64,000 nt of DNA. Origin: Ectobacillus ponti. Its GTDB lineage: Bacteria; Bacillota; Bacilli; Bacillales; Bacillaceae_G. The stretch covers positions 1 to 64,000 of the forward strand of contig NZ_JANCLT010000013.1 in assembly GCF_024294785.1 (NCBI RefSeq), written 5' to 3'. The translations under genes were made by a program, and so were the position numbers. This document shows, piece after piece, positions 7,694 through 18,008 of this stretch. Numbering within the stretch: the first letter of the stretch is position 1; each line of letters opens with the position of its first letter. Under the pieces are notes generated by a model, which was not told the origin of the DNA, ran no database searches, and saw only the letters and a program-made list of their open reading frames with translations.

Positions 7694-8671
7694 ATGAGTC
7701 AATCCATTCAATATTCCATCATCATACCGGTTTACAACGAGGAGGCGGTTGTGAGGGAGACGTACCGCCGCCTTACCGAAGTCATGGAGCAGCTTGGAGA
7801 AGCATATGAACTGCTATTTGTGAACGATGGCAGCCGGGACCGCACCGGGGAGCTTGTAGAAGGAATGGCAAAGCGCGATCATCGTGTGAAGCTGCTGGAC
7901 TTCTCCCGTAATTTCGGCCATCAAATTGCGATTACAGCAGGCATGGATTATGCGCGCGGTGATGCGGTCATTATCATTGATGCGGATTTGCAGGATCCGC
8001 CGGAGCTGATTCCGGACATGATTGCGAAGTGGCGGGAGGGCTATGAGGTTGTATACGCCAAGCGCGCCAAGCGCAAAGGGGAGACGCTGTTTAAGAAATG
8101 GAGCGCGGCCTTGTTCTATCGCACGCTGCACGCTATTACAGAAATTGATATTCCCATGGACACAGGAGATTTCCGCTTAATGGACCGCCGCGTTTGCGAG
8201 GCAATGCGCAGCATCCGCGAGAAGAACCGCTTTGTGCGCGGCCTTGTCAGCTGGGTGGGCTTCCGGCAGACAGCGATTGAGTATGTGCGCGATGAACGGT
8301 TTGCCGGAGAGACGAAGTATCCGCTGAAGAAAATGCTGCGCTTCTCCATGGACGGCATCACCTCGTTTTCCTATAAGCCATTGAAGCTGGCATCGTACTT
8401 GGGCTTTTTCATTTCCTTCTCCAGCTTCCTCTATTTGCTCGTATCGCTGTTTCAGCGCTTATTTACATCACACAGCGTTGTGGCAGGCTGGACGTCGCTC
8501 ATTGCCTGCGTGCTGCTGTTGAACGGCGTCATTCTGATTCTGCTTGGCGTCATCGGCGAGTATATCGGCAGAATTTATGATGAGACAAAGGACCGGCCGC
8601 TGTATCTGCTTCGAAATGATCCGCAAGCGGTGCAGCAAGAGCTGAAAGTGGTTTCCCGGCAGGCGGAATGA
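7694..8671 (+). CDS. GT2-family polyprenyl-phosphate glycosyltransferase (YkcC/GtrB-like)
   Basis: Glycosyltransferase family 2 enzyme of 325 residues, DPM1/GtrB type, expected to transfer a sugar from a nucleotide donor to undecaprenyl phosphate on the cytoplasmic face. The catalytic domain has IIPVYNEE (9-17), VNDGS (43-47), the metal-binding DAD at 96-98 in IIDADLQDPPE, and GDFRLMDRR. Two C-terminal membrane helices follow (about 236-258 and 268-292). I start it at the ATG at 7694, with AGGAGG 8 bases upstream; longer upstream frames would run through the promoter. It resembles B. subtilis YkcC, and with the GT39 gene forms a donor/transferase pair under the same two-component system. Confidence 0.9.
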   Translation: MSQSIQYSIIIPVYNEEAVVRETYRRLTEVMEQLGEAYELLFVNDGSRDRTGELVEGMAKRDHRVKLLDFSRNFGHQIAITAGMDYARGDAVIIIDADLQDPPELIPDMIAKWREGYEVVYAKRAKRKGETLFKKWSAALFYRTLHAITEIDIPMDTGDFRLMDRRVCEAMRSIREKNRFVRGLVSWVGFRQTAIEYVRDERFAGETKYPLKKMLRFSMDGITSFSYKPLKLASYLGFFISFSSFLYLLVSLFQRLFTSHSVVAGWTSLIACVLLLNGVILILLGVIGEYIGRIYDETKDRPLYLLRNDPQAVQQELKVVSRQAE

Positions 8672-8805
8672 GGATGTGACAATTGGCTCCCGAGAAGCTG
8701 GTGAAATCGTCTCCTAAATTCTGTAAAAAAGCTGTGTGCGGCAAAGTCTGCATGCTATACTCTCCTTACACCTGATTGACAGGTGAACCACAGGGAGAGA
8801 GAGAC

Positions 8806-9117
8806 ATGAGCATAACCATGAACGAGAAGCTGGAGCTGTTCAAGAGCCGTCTGGGCCGGGAGCATAAGGACATCGTGAAGTATGTGGAGCACGTGTTCAC
8901 GGCCTTGGATGTGAAGCTGGAGCTGCATCAAAGAGAGAATGCGCAGCTGGCGCTGCATGGCGCCAAAATTGATGGGAAAGCCGAACGAGAATATGAAGCA
9001 AATATCCGCGAGACAAAGCGGCTGCTGCTGGCAGTGCTGGAGCAGACAGCGCAGGATTATGAGCATTTGGGCGATAAGCATTGGGCCAAGTATTTCCGTG
9101 ACGGAATCGACGGATAA
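8806..9117 (+). CDS. Small protein of unknown function
   Basis: About 103 residues, mostly helical and charged (NEKLELFKSRLGREHKDIVKYVEHVFTALDVKLELHQRENAQLALHG), ending in HWAKYFRDGIDG. No membrane segment, Cys or known motif. I chose the ATG at 8806, preceded by GGGAGAGAGA. A possible -10 box TATACT (8756-8761) and a 6-bp inverted repeat CACCTG / CAGGTG (8769-8785) lie in the leader. A terminator follows directly, so it is probably monocistronic. I do not recognise the family. Confidence 0.65.
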   Translation: MSITMNEKLELFKSRLGREHKDIVKYVEHVFTALDVKLELHQRENAQLALHGAKIDGKAEREYEANIRETKRLLLAVLEQTAQDYEHLGDKHWAKYFRDGIDG

Positions 9118-9128
9118 ATGATACAGTG

Positions 9129-9154
9129 AAAAAAGGGGCGGATGCTCCTTTTTT
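9129..9154 (+). terminator. Terminator after the unknown small gene
   Basis: A-run, stem GGGGC (9135-9139) / GCTCC (9144-9148), then six T. Confidence 0.65.
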
Positions 9155-9174
9155 CCATTTCAGGAGGTGTTGGC

Positions 9175-9606
9175 ATGAGGGAGTTTGGCTGCGAAGCCAC
9201 TGATGTGCCGCGGCGCAATCGGCAGGCGGCATACGGCATTATTGTGAATGACAAGGGAGAACTCGCCATTGTGCATGCAAAGCGCGGCTGGTTCCTGCCC
9301 GGCGGCGGGATTGAAGCGGGCGAGACGGCAGAGGAATGCTTGCACCGCGAGCTGCTGGAGGAGCTGGGCTGGGAAATCAGAATTCAAGGATACATAGGAG
9401 CGGCCCGGCAGTATTTCTATACGCAGGCCCGGGACGTCCATATCGCCAACGACGGACACTTTTTTACTGCGGATTTTATGCGTAAAGTGCAGGAGCCGGT
9501 GGAGGATGACCATGTCCTGCGCTGGGTGCCGATCCTGCAGGCCATCGAAATGCTGGCGCATGAGAATCAGGCATGGGCTGTGCGGCAGGCAGTGGAGCAG
9601 GGTTAA
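9175..9606 (+). CDS. Nudix hydrolase
   Basis: Nudix-family pyrophosphohydrolase of 143 residues. The 23-residue Nudix box is intact (GGIEAGETAEECLHRELLEELGW), with the RE..EE metal-binding glutamates, and is preceded by the usual GWFLPGGG strand. The ATG at 9175 has AGGAGGT 6 bases upstream. The substrate cannot be assigned; the family removes nucleoside diphosphates linked to other moieties. It ends facing the minus-strand DUF3784/GNAT pair, with a 4-base overlap of stop regions. Confidence 0.88.
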   Translation: MREFGCEATDVPRRNRQAAYGIIVNDKGELAIVHAKRGWFLPGGGIEAGETAEECLHRELLEELGWEIRIQGYIGAARQYFYTQARDVHIANDGHFFTADFMRKVQEPVEDDHVLRWVPILQAIEMLAHENQAWAVRQAVEQG

Positions 9607-9926
9607 TCCTGCTCTCTTTTTTTGAACCTGTTGCCCGTATTGGCATACACAATGGCAAACAGAACGAGTCCAAGGAGCAGCCCCACGCCTGCAAACAACA
9701 GGATCGGCTGCCCCAGCAGCTCGCTGGTCCCCATCAGCAGGATGCAGAAGCTGATGCCATACATGATTTTCCCCATGAATTTGCACAAGGCTGCTTCATC
9801 ATACTGCGCCTTTTCCTTGTCAGACATCGTGTTATAGCCTGCCAGCAAGGCAGCGCCTTTTCCCTTTGACAGGACAATCGCCAAAATCAAGAACGGTACT
9901 GCGACAAGCAGACCGGCTGCTTCCAT
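9603..9926 (-). CDS. DUF3784-family membrane protein
   Basis: Small membrane protein of about 107 residues with three hydrophobic segments. The motif SKGKGAALLAGYNTMSDKEKAQYDEAALCKFMG is characteristic of the DUF3784 family, whose function is unknown. I prefer the ATG at 9926 because AAAGGA lies 9 bases upstream; the ATGs at 9932 and 9944 are alternatives without good spacing. The first of these is only 3 bases past the stop of the GNAT gene, so the two form one operon. Confidence 0.75.
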   Translation of the reverse strand: MEAAGLLVAVPFLILAIVLSKGKGAALLAGYNTMSDKEKAQYDEAALCKFMGKIMYGISFCILLMGTSELLGQPILLFAGVGLLLGLVLFAIVYANTGNRFKKREQD

Positions 9927-9947
9927 CCCCATCAATCCTTTCATAGA

Positions 9948-10460
9948 CTACAGCTGCTTTTCATAGCACCCATACCAGTTATACGGCACCGGCTTGCTGT
10001 CGAAGTAGACAGCGCCCCGGTCCTCATAGCCATTTTTCTCGTATAGCCGGACGGCAGCCCGGTTTTGGGAAAATGCATCGAGGCGGATGGACTTGTATCC
10101 TTTTTCCCGCGCCCAATCCTCCAACGCGAGCAGCGCCGCCTGGCCATAGCCTTTGCCCTGATGCAGCGGATCAAGCGCCAGCATATGGATGCAGAGAACC
10201 GGCCCGTCCTCATGCTCCCATATAATTCCTTTATACTGCGGCGACTGCCATTCGTTCAGCACAACAGCCCCCAGCAAGATCTCCCCATCACACAGCGTAT
10301 ATAAATCCTTTTCTTCCAGATAAAAGGAGATGAACTCCCGGTTCGGGTACGAATCGTCCCATTGAAAAATGCCATTTGCCAATAAATGCGCCTTGCAGCG
10401 GTCATACATGTTCGTCAGTTCTTCAAGTACGGCTTCGTCTGCGGGCTGTAGTGTAAGCAT
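9948..10460 (-). CDS. GNAT-family N-acetyltransferase
   Basis: Protein of 170 residues with the GNAT fold. Motif A is visible as MLALDPLHQGKGYGQAALLALEDWA, containing the acetyl-CoA pyrophosphate-binding Q-G-K-G-Y-G loop, followed by LDAFSQNRAAVRLYEKNGYEDRG, the usual motif B. Start at the ATG at 10460, with GGAGG 6 bases upstream. First gene of a two-gene minus-strand operon with the DUF3784 gene. The acceptor substrate is unknown. Confidence 0.85.
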   Translation of the reverse strand: MLTLQPADEAVLEELTNMYDRCKAHLLANGIFQWDDSYPNREFISFYLEEKDLYTLCDGEILLGAVVLNEWQSPQYKGIIWEHEDGPVLCIHMLALDPLHQGKGYGQAALLALEDWAREKGYKSIRLDAFSQNRAAVRLYEKNGYEDRGAVYFDSKPVPYNWYGCYEKQL

Positions 10461-10573
10461 CCTGTTTCCTCCATATGGAAAATATATACTTATCATACAA
10501 CAAGCTCTCCTTTTCATAGAAGCAAAATATTACATGCATACTAGAAGTATCACACTGGAAATGAGGGGAACGC

Positions 10574-11974
10574 ATGCAGGGGAGAACGAAATGGCTGATC
10601 TTGTCAGCCATGATCGCTTTTATCATAGCACTGCTTGTCAGCCAATTTGCGTTTCGGGCCGGGGCGAAGGAGCAGGCATTGCCGCTGCCGCCGCTGCTGA
10701 AGGATCAGAATACAAGTGAAGGCATAACAGCGTATACCATTACAGCCCGGACCGGGCATACAGAATTCATCCGCGGCAAGCAGGCGGAAACAGCCGGCTA
10801 CAACGGGGCATTTCTTGGGCCTGTGCTTCGGATGAAAAAGGGAGACGAGGTGACAGTCAAGGTGAACAATCAGCTGGGCGAAGCGACGACTGTGCATTGG
10901 CATGGCCTGGAGGTGCCGGGTTCGGCGGACGGCGGCGTGTACGGCAAAATTGCCGACGGCACATCCTGGCAGGCGCAGTTCAAGGTGGACCAGCCGGCGG
11001 CCACCGCCTGGTTTCATCCGCATCTCATGCACGAAACCGGCAAGCAGGTGTACAAGGGATTGGCCGGACTGATCTATATTGAGGACGATGAATCAACGAA
11101 GCTGGCAATTCCGCGTACCTACGGCGAGGATGATTTTCCGCTCGTGCTGCAGGACCGGATGCTGACAGAGGACGGACAAATGCCGTACAAGCTGACAGAT
11201 GCGGATATCATGTACGGCAAGATGGGCGGCACCCAGCTGGTGAACGGGGCAGTTGCACCGACGCTGACGATTCCAAAGGGGCTGGTGCGGCTTCGGGTAT
11301 TAAACGGAGCGAACGCCCGTATCTATACGATCAAGCTCAGCAACGCGCAGTTCTTCTGGCAAATTGCTTCAGACGGCGGCTTTTTGCCAAAGCCGGTGCA
11401 GGTAAAGGAGCTGGAGCTGTCTCCGGCAGAACGGGCCGAATTGCTTGTGGATGCCGGAAGCCTGCACACCGGAGATATCTTTTTTCTGCAAAATGGCGGG
11501 GACAAGCTGATGACCTTTAAGGTGGGCAAGGACGCCAAGGAAACCTATGGAGTGCCGGAGTCTCTTGTGGAACCGGAGCGGCTGAAGCCGGAGAAAGCGG
11601 TGAAGCGGCGGCAGTTTGTTTTTGGGGGCATGGGCAAATATGTGAACATCAACGGCAAGCAGATGGACATGAACCGGATGGATGAGCGGGTTGGGCTCAA
11701 CACGGTGGAGATTTGGGAAATCAGCAATCCATCCGCTGCCGGCATGAGCATGAGCCATCCGTTCCATGCCCACGGCGTGCAGTTCCAGCTGCTGTCGCGA
11801 AACGGCGGGCCGCCGCCGGCCAACGAAACCGGTTGGAAGGATACCATTCATCTGCGGCCGGACGAGAGAGTGGAGGCCATTGCCAGGTTCCGCAAGCCCG
11901 GTGTATTCATGTACCACTGCCATATACTCGAGCATGAGGATGCCGGCATGATGGGGCAGTTTGAGGTGAAGTAG
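10574..11974 (+). CDS. Multicopper oxidase (CueO/CotA-like)
   Basis: Three-cupredoxin multicopper oxidase of 466 residues. An N-terminal hydrophobic segment (about 7-29) acts as a signal or anchor, so the enzyme is extracytoplasmic. All four copper-binding motifs are present: TVHWHGLEVPG, WFHPHLMHE, SHPFHAHGVQFQ and HCHILEHEDAGMMG with the type-1 Cys, His and Met. GAGGGGAA precedes the ATG. Members oxidise Cu(I), phenols or bilirubin; a role in copper tolerance or pigment formation is possible but not shown. A small inverted repeat ATACT / AGTAT lies in its leader near 10537-10549. It stands alone with its own terminator. Confidence 0.88.
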   Translation: MQGRTKWLILSAMIAFIIALLVSQFAFRAGAKEQALPLPPLLKDQNTSEGITAYTITARTGHTEFIRGKQAETAGYNGAFLGPVLRMKKGDEVTVKVNNQLGEATTVHWHGLEVPGSADGGVYGKIADGTSWQAQFKVDQPAATAWFHPHLMHETGKQVYKGLAGLIYIEDDESTKLAIPRTYGEDDFPLVLQDRMLTEDGQMPYKLTDADIMYGKMGGTQLVNGAVAPTLTIPKGLVRLRVLNGANARIYTIKLSNAQFFWQIASDGGFLPKPVQVKELELSPAERAELLVDAGSLHTGDIFFLQNGGDKLMTFKVGKDAKETYGVPESLVEPERLKPEKAVKRRQFVFGGMGKYVNINGKQMDMNRMDERVGLNTVEIWEISNPSAAGMSMSHPFHAHGVQFQLLSRNGGPPPANETGWKDTIHLRPDERVEAIARFRKPGVFMYHCHILEHEDAGMMGQFEVK

Positions 11975-11998
11975 AGGAGCCGGTTCCTCTGCTTTTTG
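11973..11998 (+). terminator. Terminator of the multicopper oxidase gene
   Basis: Stem AGAGGA / TCCTCT with loop GCCGGT, followed by GCTTTTTG. It overlaps the stop codon. Confidence 0.65.
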
Positions 11999-12007
11999 CA
12001 TTTATCC

Positions 12008-12160
12008 GGCTGAATGAGCCGGTTCCGCTTTTCGTTTTGTCCAGCTCCACCGGCTAGCCCACTGCCAGGGAGAACCCAACCGCATAAAAGGCAAAAAGCG
12101 CCTTGTAGAGGTCGGAACCTCCCTTCGGTGGGCTGAACGAGCCGGTTCCGCTTTTCGTTT
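12008..12160 (+). repeat. Dispersed ~120-bp palindromic element, copy B, with a partial tandem end
   Basis: The full copy runs from TGTCCAGCT (12038) to CCGCTTTTC (12156). Its centre contains AAAAGGCAAAAAGCGCCTT, and CCTCCCTTCGGTGGGCTGAA lies to the right. The right end (GAGCCGGTTCCGCTTTTCG) is present a second time just upstream at 12016-12034. Copy C at 45765-45884 is nearly the reverse complement of this sequence. Confidence 0.75.
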
Positions 12161-12176
12161 TGTCGAAGGAAAAATG

Positions 12177-12190
12177 CGAATATCTGTTCG
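12177..12190. promoter_or_regulatory. LexA/DinR-type SOS box upstream of uvrB
   Basis: CGAATATCTGTTCG differs at one base from the Bacillus SOS consensus CGAAC-N4-GTTCG. It lies about 30 bp upstream of a likely -10 box (TACAAT, 12221-12226), so it can block the uvrBA promoter. This fits SOS control of uvrBA as known in B. subtilis. Confidence 0.7.
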
Positions 12191-12259
12191 TTTTCTTGGA
12201 GTTTTTCTATGTCTTCATGATACAATAAAGCTACCATATATTTTTCGGGAGGAGAGAGT

Positions 12260-14242
12260 ATGAGCGAACGGCTATTTGAAGTAGTATCGCCTTATTCGCC
12301 GCAGGGCGACCAGCCAGGAGCGATTCAGCAGCTGGTGCAGGGCATACAGGAAGGCAAGAAGCACCAGGTCTTGCTTGGGGCGACGGGGACAGGCAAAACG
12401 TTCACCATCTCGAACGTCATTAAAGAGGTGAACAAGCCCACGCTTGTCATCGCGCACAACAAGACGCTTGCCGGCCAGCTGTACAGTGAATTCAAGGACT
12501 TTTTCCCAAACAACGCTGTCGAGTACTTCGTCAGCTACTACGATTATTACCAGCCGGAGGCCTATGTGCCGCAGACGGATACGTATATTGAAAAGGATGC
12601 CAAGACGAACGATGAAATTGATAAGCTGCGCCACTCGGCCACGTCCGCTTTGTTTGAACGCCGTGATGTCATCGTGGTGGCCAGCGTCTCCTGCATCTAC
12701 GGCTTAGGTTCGCCGGAGGAGTACCAGGAGCTCGTTGTATCGCTTCGCATCGGCATGGAAAAGGGTCGGGACGAGCTGCTGCGGCAGCTGGTGGATGTGC
12801 AGTATGCCCGGAACGACATCGACTTCCAGCGCGGTACCTTCCGTGTGCGCGGCGATGTTGTGGAGATTTTCCCGGCATCCCGTGATGAGCACTGCATCCG
12901 CGTGGAATTCTTCGGTGATGAAATTGACCGCATCCGCGAGGTGGATGCCCTGACAGGCGAAGTGCTGGCCGAGCGCGACCACGTGGCCATCTTCCCAGCC
13001 TCCCACTTCGTCACCCGCGAAGAGAAGATGACGATTGCAATCCAGAACATTGAACAGGAGCTGGAAGAGCGGCTGAAGGAGATGCGCGACAACGGCAAGC
13101 TCTTAGAGGCACAGCGATTGGAGCAGCGCACCCGCTATGATCTCGAAATGATGCGCGAGATGGGCTTTTGCTCCGGCATCGAGAACTACTCCCGCCATCT
13201 GACGCTGCGTCCGCCGGGCTCCACGCCGTACACACTGATCGATTATTTTCCGGAGGATTTCCTTATTGTCGCGGATGAGTCGCACGTGATGATGCCGCAA
13301 ATCCGCGGAATGTTCAACGGTGACCAGGCACGAAAGCAGGTGCTGGTGGACCATGGCTTCCGCCTGCCGTCGGCCATGGACAACCGTCCGCTGACGTTCG
13401 GCGAGTTTGAGGATAAGGTGAACCAAATTGTCTACGTATCGGCCACCCCTGGACCATACGAAATGGAAAAGGCGCCGGATGTGGTGGAGCAAATCATCCG
13501 TCCGACCGGCCTTCTGGACCCAATTATAGAAGTGCGCCCGATTGAAGGGCAGATTGATGACCTCATTGCTGAGATTCACGACCGTGTGGCCCGCAACGAG
13601 CGGGTGCTGATTACGACGCTGACGAAAAAAATGTCCGAGGACCTGACTGATTATCTGAAGGACATCGGCATTAAAGTCAACTATCTGCACTCTGAGATCA
13701 AGACACTCGAGCGCATTGAGGTCATCCGCGACCTCCGTCTCGGCAAATATGACGTGCTGATCGGGATCAACCTGCTGCGGGAGGGGCTTGATATTCCGGA
13801 GGTGTCGCTGGTGGCGATTTTGGATGCCGACAAGGAAGGCTTCCTCCGCTCGGAGCGGTCCCTGATCCAGACCATCGGCCGCGCCGCGCGGAATGAAAAC
13901 GGCCGCGTCATCATGTATGCGGACAGGATGACGAACTCCATGGAGATTGCGATTGCGGAAACAAAGCGCCGCCGTGAAACACAGGAGGCGTATAACGCCG
14001 AGCATGGGGTTGTGCCGAAGACAATCCGCAAGGAAATCCGCGATATCATCAGCGCAACGAAGGCAGCGGAGGAAACGGCTGCTTACGATGCCAAGCAGCC
14101 GAAGAAGAAGATGTCCAAGGAAGAGCGCGTGAACATGATTGCGCGCCTCGAAATCGAAATGAAGGAAGCCGCACGGGCGCTCGACTTCGAACGGGCCGCC
14201 GAGCTGCGCGACCTTCTCCTAGAGCTAAAAGCAGAAGGGTGA
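12260..14242 (+). CDS. uvrB: Excinuclease ABC subunit B
   Basis: UvrB, 660 residues, full length. It is the helicase-like core of nucleotide excision repair: loaded by UvrA onto damaged DNA, it then recruits UvrC. Walker A is GATGTGKT (40-47). The Tyr-rich beta-hairpin that probes the strand is [13 protein letters not shown] (92-104). The DEAD-type motif is VADESHVMM near 338. Motifs V and VI ([23 protein letters not shown]) and the C-terminal UVR coiled coil that binds UvrC ([23 protein letters not shown]) are intact. GGGAGGAGAG precedes the start. An SOS box lies upstream. It overlaps the uvrA upstream region and shares its transcript. Confidence 0.97.
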   Translation: MSERLFEVVSPYSPQGDQPGAIQQLVQGIQEGKKHQVLLGATGTGKTFTISNVIKEVNKPTLVIAHNKTLAGQLYSEFKDFFPNNAVEYFVSYYDYYQPEAYVPQTDTYIEKDAKTNDEIDKLRHSATSALFERRDVIVVASVSCIYGLGSPEEYQELVVSLRIGMEKGRDELLRQLVDVQYARNDIDFQRGTFRVRGDVVEIFPASRDEHCIRVEFFGDEIDRIREVDALTGEVLAERDHVAIFPASHFVTREEKMTIAIQNIEQELEERLKEMRDNGKLLEAQRLEQRTRYDLEMMREMGFCSGIENYSRHLTLRPPGSTPYTLIDYFPEDFLIVADESHVMMPQIRGMFNGDQARKQVLVDHGFRLPSAMDNRPLTFGEFEDKVNQIVYVSATPGPYEMEKAPDVVEQIIRPTGLLDPIIEVRPIEGQIDDLIAEIHDRVARNERVLITTLTKKMSEDLTDYLKDIGIKVNYLHSEIKTLERIEVIRDLRLGKYDVLIGINLLREGLDIPEVSLVAILDADKEGFLRSERSLIQTIGRAARNENGRVIMYADRMTNSMEIAIAETKRRRETQEAYNAEHGVVPKTIRKEIRDIISATKAAEETAAYDAKQPKKKMSKEERVNMIARLEIEMKEAARALDFERAAELRDLLLELKAEG

Positions 14243-14247
14243 CAGGA

Positions 14248-17112
14248 ATGGCGAATGATAAAATTATTGTAAAGGGCGCGCGTGCCCATAACCTGAAAAA
14301 TATTGACGTCACCATTCCGCGGGACCAGCTCGTGGTGGTGACGGGATTGTCCGGTTCCGGCAAGTCCTCATTGGCATTTGATACGATTTATGCGGAAGGG
14401 CAGCGCCGCTATGTGGAATCGCTGTCCGCATATGCCCGCCAGTTTCTCGGCCAGATGGATAAACCGGATGTGGATACGATTGAAGGATTGTCTCCGGCCA
14501 TTTCCATCGACCAGAAGACGACGAGCCGCAACCCGCGTTCCACAGTTGGAACGGTGACGGAGATTTATGATTACCTCCGTCTATTATTTGCGCGCGTTGG
14601 CACGCCAATCTGCCCGATCCACGGTGTGGAGATTACATCACAGACAGTTGAGCAGATGGTGGACCGCATTTTGGAGTATCCGGAGCGCACGAAGCTGCAG
14701 GTGCTCGCCCCGATCATTTCCGGGCGCAAAGGCACGCACGTCAAGACGCTGGATGATATTAAAAAGCAGGGCTATGTCCGTGTCCGCATTGATGGCGAGA
14801 TGCGCGAGCTGTCCGATGATATCCAGCTGGATAAGAATAAGAAGCACAATATTGAAGTTGTGGTGGACCGCATTGTAGTGAAGGAGGGCATTGCCTCCCG
14901 CCTGGCGGATTCTCTGGAGACAGCGCTCCGCCTTGGCGAAGGCCGCGTCCTCATCGATGTGATGGGGGAAGAAGAGCTGTTATTCAGCGAGCACCATTCC
15001 TGCCCGCATTGCGGCTTTTCCATCGGAGAGCTGGAGCCGCGCATGTTCTCCTTCAACAGCCCCTTTGGCGCTTGCCCGTCCTGTGACGGTCTTGGCTCCA
15101 AGCTGGAGGTGGACTATGAGCTGGTTGTGCCGAATCCGGATTTGACGCTCCGCAATCATGCGATGGCGCCGTGGGAGCCGACAAGTTCGCAATATTACCC
15201 GCAAATGCTGGAGGCGCTGTGCAACCATTACGGCATTGATATGGATGTGCCGGTGAAGGACCTGCCCAAGCACCAGCTGGATAAGGTGCTGTACGGAAGC
15301 GGCGATGAGCGCATCTACTTCCGCTATGTGAACGACTTCGGCCAGCTGAAGGAAGGCGACATTCTGTTTGAGGGCGTCATCCCGAATGTGGACCGCCGTT
15401 ACCGGGAAACGAGCTCGGACTATATCCGCGAACAGATGGAAAAGTATATGGCGGAGCAGCCGTGCCCGAAATGCAAAGGGGCGCGCTTGAAGCCGGAATC
15501 GCTGGCTGTGTTTGTAGGGGACCAAACGATTGCTGATGTCACGAAACTGTCTGTCGTGGACGCACATGAGTTCTTCCATACCGTATCACTGACGGAGAAG
15601 CAGCGGACCATTGCGAATATGATTTTGCGGGAAATCCGCGAGCGCCTGACGTTCCTGATTAATGTCGGCCTCGATTATCTGACGCTGAACCGGGCGGCGG
15701 GAACTCTGTCCGGCGGCGAAGCGCAGCGCATCCGGCTGGCCACGCAGATCGGCTCCCGTCTGACCGGGGTGCTGTACATCCTGGACGAGCCGTCCATTGG
15801 CCTGCATCAGCGCGACAACGACCGCCTCATTCAAACGCTGCAGGACATGCGTGATCTTGGCAATACGCTTATTGTTGTTGAGCACGATGAGGACACCATG
15901 ATGGCAGCGGACTATCTCATTGATATCGGTCCGGGCGCCGGCATCCACGGCGGCGAGGTGGTCTCAGCCGGCACGCCGGAGGAGGTCATGAACGATGAGA
16001 ACTCGCTCACCGGGCAATATTTGTCCGGCAAGAAGTTCATTCCGGTCCCTGTGGAGCGCCGCAAGGGCGACGGCCGCAAAATTGAGGTCATCGGGGCGAA
16101 GGAGAACAACCTGAAGAATGTCAAAATGAGCTTTCCGCTCGGCACCTTTGTGGCGGTAACCGGTGTCTCCGGCTCCGGCAAGAGCACATTGGTGAACGAA
16201 GTGCTGTATAAAACAGTGGCCCAGAAGCTGTATAATGCGAAAAGCAAGCCGGGCGCGCACCGTGACATCAAGGGGCTGGAGCATCTGGATAAGGTCATTG
16301 ACATCGACCAGTCGCCAATCGGCCGCACGCCGCGATCCAATCCGGCGACCTATACAGGCGTATTTGATGATATCCGCGATGTATTCGCGCAGACAAATGA
16401 AGCGAAGGTGCGCGGCTATCAGAAGGGCCGCTTCAGCTTCAATGTGAAGGGCGGCCGCTGTGAAGCCTGCCGCGGCGACGGCATCATCAAGATTGAGATG
16501 CATTTCCTGCCGGATGTATATGTGCCGTGTGAAGTATGCCATGGCAAGCGTTATAATCGCGAGACACTCGAAGTAAGATATAAGGACAAGAATATTTCGG
16601 AAGTATTGGATATGACGATTGAGGATGCACTGTCTTTCTTTGAAAATATCCCGAAAATCCGGCGCAAGCTGCAGACGCTGGCGGATGTCGGCCTCGATTA
16701 CATGCAGCTCGGCCAGCCGGCCACAACGCTTTCGGGAGGGGAAGCGCAGCGTGTGAAGCTTGCTTCCGAATTGCACCGCCGCTCCAGCGGACGGACGCTG
16801 TATATCCTGGATGAGCCGACGACCGGCTTGCATGTGGACGACATTGCCCGCCTGCTGAAGGTGCTGCAGCGCCTCGTGGACAACGGAGATACCGTGCTGG
16901 TCATTGAGCATAACCTGGATGTCATCAAGGCGGCCGACTATATCATTGACCTTGGTCCGGAGGGCGGCTTTAAGGGCGGCCAAATCATTGCGTCCGGCAC
17001 GCCGGAAGAGGTTGTGAAAGAAGAAAAATCGTATACCGCCAAGTATCTGAAAACCGTGCTTGAGCGCGACAAAGCGCGCATGCAGCAACGGGTGGCAGAG
17101 CTGGCAAAGTAG
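14248..17112 (+). CDS. uvrA: Excinuclease ABC subunit A
   Basis: UvrA, 954 residues, the damage-sensing ATPase of nucleotide excision repair. It has two ABC modules with Walker A sequences GLSGSGKSS and GVSGSGKST and two LSGGEAQR signatures. Zinc-binding sites are CPHC...CPSC in the first half and CEACRGDG...CEVC in the second. I place the start at the ATG at 14248 (GAAGGG 8 bases upstream), 5 bases after the uvrB stop; a GTG at 14239 overlapping uvrB is less likely. Second gene of the uvrBA operon. Confidence 0.97.
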   Translation: MANDKIIVKGARAHNLKNIDVTIPRDQLVVVTGLSGSGKSSLAFDTIYAEGQRRYVESLSAYARQFLGQMDKPDVDTIEGLSPAISIDQKTTSRNPRSTVGTVTEIYDYLRLLFARVGTPICPIHGVEITSQTVEQMVDRILEYPERTKLQVLAPIISGRKGTHVKTLDDIKKQGYVRVRIDGEMRELSDDIQLDKNKKHNIEVVVDRIVVKEGIASRLADSLETALRLGEGRVLIDVMGEEELLFSEHHSCPHCGFSIGELEPRMFSFNSPFGACPSCDGLGSKLEVDYELVVPNPDLTLRNHAMAPWEPTSSQYYPQMLEALCNHYGIDMDVPVKDLPKHQLDKVLYGSGDERIYFRYVNDFGQLKEGDILFEGVIPNVDRRYRETSSDYIREQMEKYMAEQPCPKCKGARLKPESLAVFVGDQTIADVTKLSVVDAHEFFHTVSLTEKQRTIANMILREIRERLTFLINVGLDYLTLNRAAGTLSGGEAQRIRLATQIGSRLTGVLYILDEPSIGLHQRDNDRLIQTLQDMRDLGNTLIVVEHDEDTMMAADYLIDIGPGAGIHGGEVVSAGTPEEVMNDENSLTGQYLSGKKFIPVPVERRKGDGRKIEVIGAKENNLKNVKMSFPLGTFVAVTGVSGSGKSTLVNEVLYKTVAQKLYNAKSKPGAHRDIKGLEHLDKVIDIDQSPIGRTPRSNPATYTGVFDDIRDVFAQTNEAKVRGYQKGRFSFNVKGGRCEACRGDGIIKIEMHFLPDVYVPCEVCHGKRYNRETLEVRYKDKNISEVLDMTIEDALSFFENIPKIRRKLQTLADVGLDYMQLGQPATTLSGGEAQRVKLASELHRRSSGRTLYILDEPTTGLHVDDIARLLKVLQRLVDNGDTVLVIEHNLDVIKAADYIIDLGPEGGFKGGQIIASGTPEEVVKEEKSYTAKYLKTVLERDKARMQQRVAELAK

Positions 17113-17162
17113 GAAGCCGGGCTCCAGGGCATACTGGGGCCGCTTGTACATCAGAGAGGGGA

Positions 17163-17480
17163 ATGGCCTTGCATTCGACAAAACGCTTGGTGGCAGCCGG
17201 CTGTTATTTCAGCGTGCTGTTTGCGCCGTTTTTGTTTCCGGTTGTTGTCTGCTTCGCGCTGCCTGATGCGGAGGTCAAGTGGCACGCGAAGCGCGCGCTG
17301 ATTTCACATCTCATCCCCTATGGGAGTCTGGCGGGGCTGATTGTCGTATGGATGTCTGCCCCGGAAGGCGCCGTCATGGCAGCGGGCACATTCGTTGTTC
17401 TGCTTATTATGTTCCTGTTATCACTTATTTCTTACATTTGGAATCTAGTTAAGGGTGTGCAGCTGCTGATGAAATTATAA
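17163..17480 (+). CDS. Small membrane protein, DUF4870-like
   Basis: Protein of 105 residues with three hydrophobic segments and the central motif DAEVKWHAKRALISHLIPYGSL, which resembles the DUF4870 family of small membrane proteins. Function unknown. The ATG at 17163 is very close to GAGAGGGG; a TTG six bases on (17169) would have better spacing. It lies between uvrA and the YvlD-like gene, 17 bases upstream of the latter, suggesting a two-gene unit. In B. subtilis the yvlABCD genes occupy this position. Confidence 0.7.
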   Translation: MALHSTKRLVAAGCYFSVLFAPFLFPVVVCFALPDAEVKWHAKRALISHLIPYGSLAGLIVVWMSAPEGAVMAAGTFVVLLIMFLLSLISYIWNLVKGVQLLMKL

Positions 17481-17497
17481 GAAAGGATGTTTCGCCT

Positions 17498-17875
17498 ATG
17501 AGATGGATTCTCTCCATCCTGCTGAACGGCCTTGTTCTCATTGTCGTGGCGGGCTTGATGAAGATTCTTGTGCCGGACTCGTTTTATATTGCCAACATCG
17601 GCACGGCCATTGTGGCCAGCGTCATTCTCTCGCTCTTGAATGTGTTTGTGAAGCCGCTGCTGATTCTGGTGACATTGCCCATCACGGTTGTGACATTTGG
17701 CTTTTTCCTGGTGGTCATCAATGCCATCACGCTGAAGATGGCCGATGCCATTCTTGGAAGCTCCTTTGACATTCAAGGCTTTGGCGCAGCCGTTGCCGCG
17801 GCCATCGGAATCTCTGTTTTCAACATGCTGATTGACCGGGCCATACTCCGCCCGCTGTCAGAGCGGAAGGAGTAG
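17498..17875 (+). CDS. yvlD: Phage-holin-family membrane protein YvlD
   Basis: Membrane protein of 125 residues with four hydrophobic helices and the conserved segment [30 protein letters not shown], matching the phage holin family 4 superfamily and B. subtilis YvlD. GAAAGGATG precedes the ATG. In B. subtilis yvlD belongs to a cell-envelope stress operon; the other yvl genes are not recognisable here except possibly the DUF4870-like gene upstream. A strong terminator follows before hprK. Confidence 0.85.
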   Translation: MRWILSILLNGLVLIVVAGLMKILVPDSFYIANIGTAIVASVILSLLNVFVKPLLILVTLPITVVTFGFFLVVINAITLKMADAILGSSFDIQGFGAAVAAAIGISVFNMLIDRAILRPLSERKE

Positions 17876-17889
17876 CCTTGCTGACCTTG

Positions 17890-17912
17890 CCCTGCTGCGG
17901 CAGGGTTTTTTT
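17890..17912 (+). terminator. Terminator of the yvlD transcript
   Basis: Stem CCCTGC / GCAGGG with a four-base loop, then seven T. Confidence 0.9.
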
Positions 17913-17948
17913 GTCCGCATCGGGGTGCCTGAAATCCTTAGGATACAT

Positions 17949-17977
17949 TTCGACTTTTCTACAAAAAGTGTTAGAAT
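17949..17977 (+). promoter_or_regulatory. Sigma-A promoter of the hprK operon
   Basis: -35 TTCGAC (17949-17954), 17-bp spacer, extended -10 TGTTAGAAT (-10 hexamer TAGAAT at 17972-17977). Confidence 0.7.
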
Positions 17978-18008
17978 AGGAAACGTATACTTACAACGGA
18001 GGTGCACC